Below the pieces are notes generated by a model. It did no database searches. It had not been told where the DNA came from and saw only the letters and a program-made list of their open reading frames with translations. 45,795 nt of DNA from Sphingobacterium sp. (lineage in GTDB: Bacteria > Bacteroidota > Bacteroidia > Sphingobacteriales > Sphingobacteriaceae), in NCBI GenBank assembly GCA_031277685.1, contig JAITLV010000053.1, positions 1 through 45,795 of the forward strand. The letters are read 5' to 3'. Shown here one piece after another: positions 1 through 7,932 of the stretch. A program made the translations under genes and the position numbers. Positions within the stretch are counted from its first letter, which is position 1, and each line of letters starts with the position of its first letter.

Positions 1-42
1 ATACGTTTGTCGCCAAAAATCTTTTAAACCAATGTTATTCAT
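1..42 (-). CDS. Start of an unidentified protein (partial, leaves window)
   Basis: An ATG at 40-42 on the minus strand opens a frame that stays open for 14 codons to the window edge (MNNIGLKDFWRQTY). It begins 11 nt after the stop codon of the rhomboid gene, the spacing expected inside an operon. Related genomes often carry a second rhomboid-family gene after mutL and rhomboid, so that is a reasonable guess, but 14 residues cannot establish it. Confidence 0.4.
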   Translation of the reverse strand, partial: MNNIGLKDFWRQTY

Positions 43-53
43 TATATATGCTA

Positions 54-731
54 TTAATAAATTCCTTTTCTAACTCTCCATAACTTAAGTAATAGATAGC
101 CGAACAGCGCTCCCCCGACGTGTGCCAGATGGGCTACAGAATCTCCCGGTCTAGATAAGCTCATATAGATTTCGATCAAAATGAATCCTCCGATCATATA
201 TTTAGCTTTGACTGGTACTGGAATAAACAAAAATTGAAGCGGTATGTTTGGAAAAAGGTAGGCAAAAGCAAGTAGAACTCCGTAAACAGCACCAGATGCA
301 CCTAACATCCGCGAAGTATAGACTTCTTGTACTAAACCAGGGTTAGCAGTATTTAGTGTAGACATGTCTAAACTTTGATGCAAAGGGAAAAAACTTCCTG
401 TTGCATTAAATATTTCAACACCTTGAACCCCCATTTGCAATAGCCACGCACCAATACCCGAAATCAAATAGAAATTCAAAAAACGTTTCGAACCAAGCAC
501 TTGCTCGATCATTGGGCCAAAGATGACCAAAGAAAACATATTGAAAAAGATATGACCAAGGTCAGCGTGCATAAACATATGCGTAATCACTTGCCATATT
601 TTGAAATAAGGCGAGTCAGGGTAGAAAACCGGAAGATAATTATAAGCAATAGGCACGAACTGTGATCCTAAAAAGAATACAATATTTACGATCAGTAAAT
701 TCTTGATTACGGGTGTCAATTGTTGAAACAT
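54..731 (-). CDS. Rhomboid-family intramembrane serine protease
   Basis: This is a 225-residue polytopic membrane protein of the rhomboid family, which cleaves transmembrane helices inside the lipid bilayer. The first helix is at about residues 10-30. The H-x4-H-x3-N pattern of the second helix is visible (H55, H60, N64). The catalytic serine lies in GASG (S146) and the catalytic histidine in AHVGG (H204), so the Ser-His dyad looks intact. The loop at about 105-140 between helices is longer than in the simplest bacterial rhomboids. Length is normal for the basic six-helix form. It starts 13 nt after the mutL stop, so the two are probably co-transcribed; that arrangement recurs in Bacteroidota but implies no role in mismatch repair. 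The substrate is unknown. Confidence 0.93.
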   Translation of the reverse strand: MFQQLTPVIKNLLIVNIVFFLGSQFVPIAYNYLPVFYPDSPYFKIWQVITHMFMHADLGHIFFNMFSLVIFGPMIEQVLGSKRFLNFYLISGIGAWLLQMGVQGVEIFNATGSFFPLHQSLDMSTLNTANPGLVQEVYTSRMLGASGAVYGVLLAFAYLFPNIPLQFLFIPVPVKAKYMIGGFILIEIYMSLSRPGDSVAHLAHVGGALFGYLLLKLWRVRKGIY

Positions 732-744
732 ATAGTCTTATCTT

Positions 745-2625
745 CTAATTTTTTCCAAATTTTTCTGCCAATTCTTGCAGTGTAAATGTTACGATAACAG
801 GGTTTCCATAGATGGAGATATTCGGTGACTGGCAGGCAAAAAGCTTATCGACCAATTCTGCCATAGCTGCGTTGTCAAGCTGTGTGCCTGGTTTGATGGC
901 TGCATTGCGGGCAAGACTTTTTGCCAGATTCTCTCTTTTTGCCAATTTGTACTCAGATTGATTATTCTTATAATCCTCCAGTATTTTTTCAATCATTTTT
1001 ATCTCATCAAACCCCGTTCCTAAGTCTGCTGGAATTCCGTCAATAATATAGGAATTTTTTCCAAATTCACGAATCTGAAAACCTAAACCGTTAATGTCAT
1101 CCAATAAGTCTTTCATCAACTCATTATCTGCAGGGTTGAGGTCTATAGTTTGTGGGAATAAACTTTGTTGGCTTAGACCTTTGTGCCGATCAAGTTGTTC
1201 CAGGAACTGCTCAAACAAAATACGTTCGTGTGCCGCTTGTTGGTCAATCAGAATAAAGCCCGAATGAATCTGAGAAACAATATACTTGTTATGCAGCTGA
1301 AAAAATAATTTAGCAGATGTTTTCTCCTCCACCTGTATTGTTTGTGGATGATCAGTCTCCAGTTCTGCCTCTCCATGTAAAGGGAGCTGTACAGATTCTT
1401 CCTTCTCTACGATTTCGTATAATGAATCCCAGTTACTTGGTATACCACCGGTTTTCTTGGCAAAGCCTTCAGCATAGCTATCCGATCTAGAATAGGATGA
1501 TTTGGACTTGTCCGTGTCAAAAGGGTTGAAATCCGGATTGAAAGTGACAGTCGGTACAACAATTTCATCCAATGATTTCTTGGTGATCAGGTTCGTGAAA
1601 CTCGTTTCCTGCTCAAAATCCAAAGAAGGCATGATATTATAGCGTCCCAGTGACCTTTTCACCGCTGAGCGGATGATGGCATAAATTGCTTTGTCATCCT
1701 CATACTTGATTTCGGTCTTTGTCGGGTGTACATTGATATCAATGCGAGCCGGGTCGATATCAATAAACAAGACATAAAACGGAAAAGTTTCTGTTTGCAA
1801 AATATCTTCGTAAGCATTCATGACTGCATGATGTAGATAAGGATCACGGACAAATCTCCTATTGACAAAGAAAAACTGTTCACCACGTGTTTTCTTCGCA
1901 AATTCGGGCTTCCCGACAAAACCTTCTACTTTGATAATGGATGTATCTTCTTCTACAGGCACAAGGCGTTGATTGTAATTGTTCCCAAAGATGTGTACAA
2001 TGCGTTGTTTCAGGGTCTCGGCTGGCAGATGATAAATTTCATTTCCATCACTATGCAACGAAAGGAAAATCTGAGGATTGGATAATGCGATCCGTTGAAA
2101 TTCATCAATGATATGACGCATTTCAACAGAATTGCTTTTTAAGAAGTTCCTGCGGGCAGGAATATTGTAAAAAAGATTTTTAACTAAAATATTTGTTCCA
2201 GAAGCAACAGCTTCTGGGTATTGGTTGACAACTTTTGATCCCTCTATTTCGACTACGGTACCAAGCTCATCTTCAATACGGCGTGTTTTTAATTCTACCT
2301 GTGCGATCGCAGCAATGGAAGCCATCGCTTCTCCACGAAAACCCATGGTACGAATGGCAAATAAATCTTCTGCTTTACGGATTTTTGAGGTCGCATGACG
2401 TTCAAAACAAAGGCGGGCATCTGTTACGCTCATGCCACAGCCATTGTCAATGACTTGGATCAACGATTTACCTGCATCTTTAACAATAAGTTTTATTTTG
2501 TCAGCTCCAGCATCAATGGCATTCTCAATCAATTCTTTAATGGCAGACGCTGGTCGCTGCACCACTTCTCCCGCCGCAATCTGATTGGCAACATTATCTG
2601 GAAGTAATTGAATAATATCCGACAT
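745..2625 (-). CDS. mutL: DNA mismatch repair protein MutL
   Basis: MutL is the GHKL-ATPase matchmaker that links MutS mismatch recognition to downstream repair. The N-terminal ATPase is complete: KELIENAIDAGA (about residues 30-41), DNGCGM (60-65) and GFRGEAM (95-101). The C-terminal dimerisation domain contains DQQAAHERILFE starting at D461, which fits the endonuclease pattern DQHA-x2-E-x4-E except for H to Q. The C-terminal ACQSPNISIYGNP segment is also present. The start at 2625 (626 residues) is preferred over an in-frame codon 39 nt further upstream, because conserved MutL sequence begins here (MSDIIQLLPD) and a perfect TAACTTTG -7 element lies inside the longer version. It is followed closely by the rhomboid gene. 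uvrA lies 209 nt upstream on the same strand. Confidence 0.97.
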   Translation of the reverse strand: MSDIIQLLPDNVANQIAAGEVVQRPASAIKELIENAIDAGADKIKLIVKDAGKSLIQVIDNGCGMSVTDARLCFERHATSKIRKAEDLFAIRTMGFRGEAMASIAAIAQVELKTRRIEDELGTVVEIEGSKVVNQYPEAVASGTNILVKNLFYNIPARRNFLKSNSVEMRHIIDEFQRIALSNPQIFLSLHSDGNEIYHLPAETLKQRIVHIFGNNYNQRLVPVEEDTSIIKVEGFVGKPEFAKKTRGEQFFFVNRRFVRDPYLHHAVMNAYEDILQTETFPFYVLFIDIDPARIDINVHPTKTEIKYEDDKAIYAIIRSAVKRSLGRYNIMPSLDFEQETSFTNLITKKSLDEIVVPTVTFNPDFNPFDTDKSKSSYSRSDSYAEGFAKKTGGIPSNWDSLYEIVEKEESVQLPLHGEAELETDHPQTIQVEEKTSAKLFFQLHNKYIVSQIHSGFILIDQQAAHERILFEQFLEQLDRHKGLSQQSLFPQTIDLNPADNELMKDLLDDINGLGFQIREFGKNSYIIDGIPADLGTGFDEIKMIEKILEDYKNNQSEYKLAKRENLAKSLARNAAIKPGTQLDNAAMAELVDKLFACQSPNISIYGNPVIVTFTLQELAEKFGKN

Positions 2626-2631
2626 ATAATA

Positions 2632-2639
2632 CAAAGTTA
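2632..2639 (-). promoter_or_regulatory. Probable -7 promoter element of mutL
   Basis: The minus strand reads TAACTTTG, a perfect match to the Bacteroidota -7 consensus TAnnTTTG. It ends 6 nt before the mutL ATG at 2623-2625. A TTG lies 18 nt upstream of the element as a possible -33 box. The predicted transcription start falls on or next to the ATG, so the mRNA would be leaderless. Confidence 0.5.
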
Positions 2640-2834
2640 CGAAATATCCATATTTAGCAAGCACAAAGGCAGATGAAAATCAACCGGATATTCCATATGC
2701 CCTTTAAAACTGCCTATAGCGGTATAGATGCTTTTAAAACCTGGCGTGATGAACAAACAAATAGCGTATAGGGGCTTATGATCCCAACCGGAATCGGTCA
2801 AAAATCAGGCATTCCCCTCAGTAATTTGACGAGG

Positions 2835-5675
2835 CTACATCTCCAGTTTTAGGAAACGTGCGGTTTCGCTTTTCTTGTTTTTAATTAAATTTTCTGGAGT
2901 TCCTTCAAATAATACCTGACCCCCTTCTTTTCCACCTTCTGGACCGATATCAATTACCCAATCTGCTGATTTGACAACATCAAGATTATGTTCAATAATC
3001 AATACCGTATTTCCACGGTCCACCAGCCGATTGATTACACCCATGAGTATATTGACATCCTCAAAATGAAGTCCGGTTGTGGGTTCGTCAAGAATATAAA
3101 AAGTGTTTCCCGTATCTTTTTTGGAAAGTTCTGTCGCTAGTTTCACACGTTGAGCCTCTCCTCCGGAAAGCGTCGTAGAAGACTGACCTAAGGTAATATA
3201 ACCTAAACCAACATCCTGTAATGTTTTGATTTTTCTGTAAATACTAGGTACATTTTCAAAGAAGTCAACAGCATCGTTTATGCTCATATCAAGTACATCT
3301 GAAATGGATTTACCTTTGTACCGTACTTCCAAAGTTTCTCGGTTATAGCGCTTTCCATGACATGTTTCACAGGGAACCTGTACATCCGGGAGGAAATTCA
3401 TTTCAATGACTTTCAAGCCTGCGCCCTGACAGGTTTCACAACGACCTCCTTTGACATTGAATGAAAAACGCCCGGGTTTGTAGCCCCTGATTTTTGCTTC
3501 AGGAAGTTGGACAAACAGGGTGCGGATATCAGAGAATACGCCTGTATAGGTGGAAGGATTCGAACGTGGTGTACGGCCAATCGGACTTTGATCAATCTCG
3601 ATTACTTTATCAATATGTTCTAGGCCTTCGATCTTTTTGAATGGCAGCGGCGTTGCTTTGGCACGGAAGAAATGTTTATTTAAGATTGGGTACAATGTGC
3701 CCGTAATTAAACTGGATTTACCAGATCCCGAAACACCGGAAACAACAATCAACTGACCGAGTGGAAATGTTACCGTTAGGTTTTTCAGATTATGTCCCGT
3801 TGCGCCGTGGATAGTTAGCGTTTTTCCATTGCCTTTACGACGTTTTTCAGGGATTTTAACTTCTTTTTTTCCGTTGAGATAAGCAGCGGTTAGGGAGTCT
3901 GATTTTAAGATTTCCTGAGGCTGCCCCTCAGCAACAACTGTTCCGCCATGGACACCAGCAGCTGGCCCCATATCGATCACATAATCAGCATGGAGGATCA
4001 TATCCTTATCATGCTCAACAACCAGAACCGAATTGCCAATATCGCGTAAGTTTTTAAGTGCATTGATCAGGCGTTCATTGTCACGCTGATGTAGCCCGAT
4101 GCTTGGTTCATCCAGAATGTAAAGCACATTGACCAGCTGTGAGCCAATCTGTGTTGCTAACCGGATACGTTGCGCTTCGCCCCCGGACAATGTTTTTGCA
4201 GTACGATCCAGCGTTAGATAGTTCAGGCCTACATCCAGTAGAAAGCCCAAACGAGCTCTTATTTCTTTGAGTATTTCTGTCGCGATGACCAACTGACGTT
4301 CATCTAGCTTGCTTTCAACCTGATCAAACCATTCTTTTAAAGCCGAGATATCCAATGTTGACAATTCGTGGATATTTTTGTCAGCGATCTTAAAGTGAAG
4401 AGATTCTTTCTTTAACCGTGCTCCTTCACAAGTAGGACAGGTCACTTTGGTCCGGAAATCGTCTAGGGAAGGTGCTTCATCAGAAGATTTACCAGAGAAT
4501 TCTTCAAGCATTTTGAAGATTCCTTCAAATTCAACCCGATATTCCCGGGCGCCATAACTGCCATAGGATACGGTGACTACAATCGTCTCTTCTTTATTAC
4601 CAAATAATAGCTGGTCGATTTGTTCATCGCTGAGCTTTTCCAATGGAGTAGTCACAGCAAAATCCAATTTCTTGGATACAGCCTTAAGCACCTCAAAAGT
4701 CCAGTTTTCCCGTGTAGGACCCAAGGGTGCTAGACCACCTTTTTGAATGCTGAGTTTCTTGTCGGGAATAACAGCATTCTTATCAATTTCAAAAATATAA
4801 CCCAATCCATCACATGTCGGACAAGCACCATAGGGTGAGTTGAAGGAAAATGTATTGGGTTGGGGTTCATCATAAGAAATCCCAGATTCCGCATCCATGA
4901 GGTAGCGGCTATAAAATTGTTCCTGGTTATCTTTGGTAGATACTTTAATAATGCCTTTTGCCGTTTTCATGGCTTGCATGACCGAAGTCTGTAGCCGTTT
5001 TTTGTCTTCACGTTCTATTTTCAAACGGTCGACGACAATCTCAATATCGTGAATCTTATAACGGTCTACCTGCATTTTTGGGGTCAGATCCAATATTTCG
5101 CCATCCACACGCACCTTAACATAACCCTGTTTACGGATTTGTTCGAAAAGCTCGCGATAATGTCCTTTACGTCCTTTCACAACAGGTGCAAGAATATTGA
5201 GGGCTTGCCCGTCAAATTCGTCCAAGATACGCTCAATCACCTGATCGTCTGACATCCGTTCCATCTTTTTTCCAGTAACATAGGAGAAAGCTTCACCGGC
5301 ACGGGCAAACAAAAGACGCATAAAATCGTATACTTCCGTAATGGTTCCTACAGTCGATCTTGGATTTTTGCTCGTTGTTTTTTGTTCAATGGAGATCACA
5401 GGGCTCAGACCGGATATCTTGTCAACATCTGGGCGTTCCATACCGCCCAAAAACTGACGGCTATAGGCGCTAAATGTTTCCATATACCGACGTTGTCCCT
5501 CAGCATAGATGGTGTCAAAAGCCAAGGAAGACTTTCCACTACCACTTAAGCCAGTAATGACGACCAATTCATTTCTTGGAAAAGAAACATCTATATTTTT
5601 TAGATTGTGCGCGCGCGCTCCAAATACTTGAACTTCACTTTGTTCGCCCAAATCTGGGCCTTTTTTTATTGCCAT
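2835..5675 (-). CDS. uvrA: Excinuclease ABC subunit A
   Basis: UvrA is the damage-recognition ATPase of nucleotide excision repair and loads UvrB on DNA. The protein has 946 residues, normal for the family. Two ABC ATPase modules are visible, each with Walker A (GLSGSGKSS at 42-50; GVSGSGKSS in the second half), an LSGGEAQR signature and a Walker B (ILDEPSIGLHQRD and ILDEPTTGLHFED). CxxC pairs of the zinc modules are present (CPTCDGLG, CPTCEGARL, CETCQGAG, CETCHGKR). The ATG at 5673-5675 is preceded 6 nt upstream by AAGGAG, a strong ribosome binding site that is unusual for this phylum and fixes the start. The gene stands in tandem with mutL but 209 nt separate them, and mutL has its own promoter. 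Confidence 0.98.
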   Translation of the reverse strand: MAIKKGPDLGEQSEVQVFGARAHNLKNIDVSFPRNELVVITGLSGSGKSSLAFDTIYAEGQRRYMETFSAYSRQFLGGMERPDVDKISGLSPVISIEQKTTSKNPRSTVGTITEVYDFMRLLFARAGEAFSYVTGKKMERMSDDQVIERILDEFDGQALNILAPVVKGRKGHYRELFEQIRKQGYVKVRVDGEILDLTPKMQVDRYKIHDIEIVVDRLKIEREDKKRLQTSVMQAMKTAKGIIKVSTKDNQEQFYSRYLMDAESGISYDEPQPNTFSFNSPYGACPTCDGLGYIFEIDKNAVIPDKKLSIQKGGLAPLGPTRENWTFEVLKAVSKKLDFAVTTPLEKLSDEQIDQLLFGNKEETIVVTVSYGSYGAREYRVEFEGIFKMLEEFSGKSSDEAPSLDDFRTKVTCPTCEGARLKKESLHFKIADKNIHELSTLDISALKEWFDQVESKLDERQLVIATEILKEIRARLGFLLDVGLNYLTLDRTAKTLSGGEAQRIRLATQIGSQLVNVLYILDEPSIGLHQRDNERLINALKNLRDIGNSVLVVEHDKDMILHADYVIDMGPAAGVHGGTVVAEGQPQEILKSDSLTAAYLNGKKEVKIPEKRRKGNGKTLTIHGATGHNLKNLTVTFPLGQLIVVSGVSGSGKSSLITGTLYPILNKHFFRAKATPLPFKKIEGLEHIDKVIEIDQSPIGRTPRSNPSTYTGVFSDIRTLFVQLPEAKIRGYKPGRFSFNVKGGRCETCQGAGLKVIEMNFLPDVQVPCETCHGKRYNRETLEVRYKGKSISDVLDMSINDAVDFFENVPSIYRKIKTLQDVGLGYITLGQSSTTLSGGEAQRVKLATELSKKDTGNTFYILDEPTTGLHFEDVNILMGVINRLVDRGNTVLIIEHNLDVVKSADWVIDIGPEGGKEGGQVLFEGTPENLIKNKKSETARFLKLEM

Positions 5676-5708
5676 GAAAACTCCTTAAGACCCTTGTAAA
5701 GGGATAAA

Positions 5709-5728
5709 ATGCAAAACATGCAAAATTA
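5709..5728 (-). promoter_or_regulatory. Probable uvrA promoter with a 9-bp direct repeat
   Basis: On the minus strand a perfect TAnnTTTG element (TAATTTTG) occupies 5721-5728, giving a leader of roughly 35-40 nt before the uvrA ATG. Two copies of TTTTGCAT (minus strand) start 9 bp apart at 5718-5725 and 5709-5716, on and just downstream of the -7 element. The repeat could be a repressor site, possibly damage-responsive, but no Bacteroidota SOS consensus is available here to test that. The rest of the 337-bp gap to 6013 shows nothing else clear. Confidence 0.4.
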
Positions 5729-6012
5729 CAGATTTTAAAGGAATTATGCGAGGCTATCTGACTTTTGGAATAAAATGTGATATACATGTGATTTGGAGAT
5801 CGCATGATAGCGTGATGATTTGGAAAAGTTACGAAGGTAATTGTTATCTTGTGACCGGCTTAGGTCGTTATGACGACTTTATTGGCTGTTGGCCCGGATA
5901 ATAAGAGCGTCAAAAATAAAATGTTAAAGAAAAACCAATTAAACAAAATGAGTTTGTAAACTATAGGTAGGTTAAACTAAGTTCTCAATACTCCATACTC
6001 AATACGATAATA

Positions 6013-7068
6013 ATGCGAAAATACGACGTCAGTAAACAGGAGAAACAGTCCATCGAAGAGATTGTCCAATTTTGGAAAAAGGAGAATCTATTGGATGAAC
6101 AAAAAGCCCATGAACTCATGGATAGCCTCGATGTTAAAAGTTTTGACTGGGGGCAATTGGCACGTTATGCGTTTTGGATTGCATTAGCTTCTTTGGTTTT
6201 CGCTGTTTTCTCGCTATTTACAGATGCTTCTTTTCTGGCCTTTGTTGACACGCTCTATGAAGCCCCCAATATCTTATTCTGCTTCTTTTTTGCAGCGGTT
6301 GCCGTATTGTTCTATACCTTGGGATTTCGCTATAAAAAACGCTATCCCTATAAAAATCTGTCCACAGAGACCATGATGCTGATCGGGGTGTTCGGGACAG
6401 CTGCTTGTATCGGGTTTATGGGGAAGGTATTGGATAAGGATACGATGCATTATTCGCTCTTGTTTTTACTCTCTGTTGCGATTTACGGTGTTCTTGCGGT
6501 CAAATTGGAAAGCAAGCTGATCTGGACTTTTATGCTATTGGCGCTGGGTGTCTGGTTCGCCACCGAGACCGCCTACCATAGTAATTGGGGATTTAAATTT
6601 TGGGGAATGAATTATCCGTTACGCTTTACTATTTTTGGCGCAATGATTACGGCAGCAGCGGTTTGGGTGCAGCCGAGATTTGAGCGCTTACAGTTATTCC
6701 AACCGGCTAGCTATATTATCGGGTTGATTTATCTGATGGTGTCGCTGTGGACACTGTCTATTTTTGGCAACTATTCGGATTTTTATGAGTGGACCACTGT
6801 GCGTCAATATCACATGTTTTATTGGGGTATTCTGTCAACAGCTGTATCTGCTTTCCTCGTTATCTATGGTTTAAGGGCAAAAGACAATGTCACCCGGGAG
6901 ATGGGTTTTGTGTTTTTGGTGCTAAATATCTATACCCGTTATGTGGAATATCTGTGGGATAACATCAATAGAGCGGTATTTTTCTTGATCCTTGCCGTTT
7001 CCTTTTGGTTTGTGGGGCGTTGGGCGGAGAAGCTGTGGAATAGACGAAAAGAAGAGTTTGAAGGATAA
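6013..7068 (+). CDS. Multi-pass membrane protein, DUF2157-like
   Basis: This 351-residue protein has a soluble, charged N-terminus (about residues 1-50) followed by roughly nine or ten hydrophobic segments between 50 and 335, and ends in a basic and acidic cytoplasmic tail. The layout, an N-terminal helical region followed by many helices, and the tryptophan- and phenylalanine-rich last helix after YVEYLWDNINR resemble DUF2157-type membrane proteins. No catalytic motif is visible and the function is unknown. It stands alone: the divergent uvrA is 337 bp away and the convergent response regulator gene ends 89 bp downstream. The start codon has no clear Shine-Dalgarno sequence. Confidence 0.75.
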   Translation: MRKYDVSKQEKQSIEEIVQFWKKENLLDEQKAHELMDSLDVKSFDWGQLARYAFWIALASLVFAVFSLFTDASFLAFVDTLYEAPNILFCFFFAAVAVLFYTLGFRYKKRYPYKNLSTETMMLIGVFGTAACIGFMGKVLDKDTMHYSLLFLLSVAIYGVLAVKLESKLIWTFMLLALGVWFATETAYHSNWGFKFWGMNYPLRFTIFGAMITAAAVWVQPRFERLQLFQPASYIIGLIYLMVSLWTLSIFGNYSDFYEWTTVRQYHMFYWGILSTAVSAFLVIYGLRAKDNVTREMGFVFLVLNIYTRYVEYLWDNINRAVFFLILAVSFWFVGRWAEKLWNRRKEEFEG

Positions 7069-7157
7069 CGACTTTGCACAACATGTCATCATACTGTATG
7101 GAGGGTGTAAAATGTTACGATGCAGTGCAATGATAGTTTTTGGGATACGATAATGCC

Positions 7158-7835
7158 TTAAAAGTGAACCGTAAATCCTACGCCACGATTGGAATTAATA
7201 CGGAGGTTGGGATCACGGCTCAGGTATTTTCGGATACGTGTGATAAAGACATCCATACTTCTTCCAGTAAAAAAGTCGACGTTTCCCCATACTTTTTCAA
7301 GAATATCCTCGCGCGTTACGAGCTGGCCATTGTGCTGGTACAGGAAGAATAGCAGCTGAGCTTCCCGCTCAGTAAGCTTATATTGTTCTAAGCTGTGGTT
7401 CAGCAGTAGTTGTTCGGGAAGAAATGAATAGCTGCCAAGAGGAATGGCGTTTGGTGAACTATGTTTCTGATTGCGTTTTAATATGTTCTGAAGGCGAAGC
7501 AATAATTCTTCGGGATCACAGGGTTTGGTCATGTAATCGTCGGCGCCAATTTTCAGACCAGTTAACTTATCTATCTGCTGTTCCTTGGCTGTTAAAAAGA
7601 TAAAAGGAAGTGAAGGAAAAAGTGTATTGATCTCCTTTGCTAAAGTAAACCCACTGACCTGTGGAAGCATCACATCCAAAATAATTAAATCATACCCCCT
7701 AAGCTTTTGAAAATCCACTGTAAGATCACTCGGTTGCGAAATCCAGTCCACACTAAAATCCGAAAGCTCGAGATATTGCTTTAACATAAAGCCAAAATCC
7801 GGATCATCTTCTACCAATAATAACTTATTTTTCAT
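7158..7835 (-). CDS. OmpR/PhoB-family response regulator
   Basis: The protein has 225 residues: a receiver domain (about 1-120) with acidic pocket E9-D10-D11, phosphoacceptor D54, T82 and K104, and a C-terminal winged-helix DNA-binding domain (about 130-225) with the typical SMDVFITRIRKYL recognition helix and RGVGF wing. It is encoded 97 nt downstream of the histidine kinase on the same strand and is certainly its partner. The pair resembles RprX/RprY-type systems of Bacteroidota. GAGGGG lies just upstream of the ATG as a ribosome binding site. A triple 11-bp repeat upstream of the divergent outer-membrane receptor gene (9292-9324) is a plausible DNA target. Confidence 0.95.
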   Translation of the reverse strand: MKNKLLLVEDDPDFGFMLKQYLELSDFSVDWISQPSDLTVDFQKLRGYDLIILDVMLPQVSGFTLAKEINTLFPSLPFIFLTAKEQQIDKLTGLKIGADDYMTKPCDPEELLLRLQNILKRNQKHSSPNAIPLGSYSFLPEQLLLNHSLEQYKLTEREAQLLFFLYQHNGQLVTREDILEKVWGNVDFFTGRSMDVFITRIRKYLSRDPNLRINSNRGVGFTVHF

Positions 7836-7932
7836 TGTCCCCTCAAAATTTAATGCGATAATACGTACTTACCTGTTTCCAATTTTTTAAACACTCTTAC
7901 TTTACATCATGGGCAATATAGTCTCAGCCACA

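Noticed and set aside
2673..2771. 32-codon plus-strand frame in the gap between mutL and uvrA, with an AAAGG 5 nt before the ATG
   Set aside because: It is short, lies opposite to the mutL upstream region and resembles no known protein; chance is sufficient.
7069..7157. A terminator between the convergent membrane-protein and response-regulator genes
   Set aside because: Only a few short complementary stretches are present, with no stem of convincing length or T-run.
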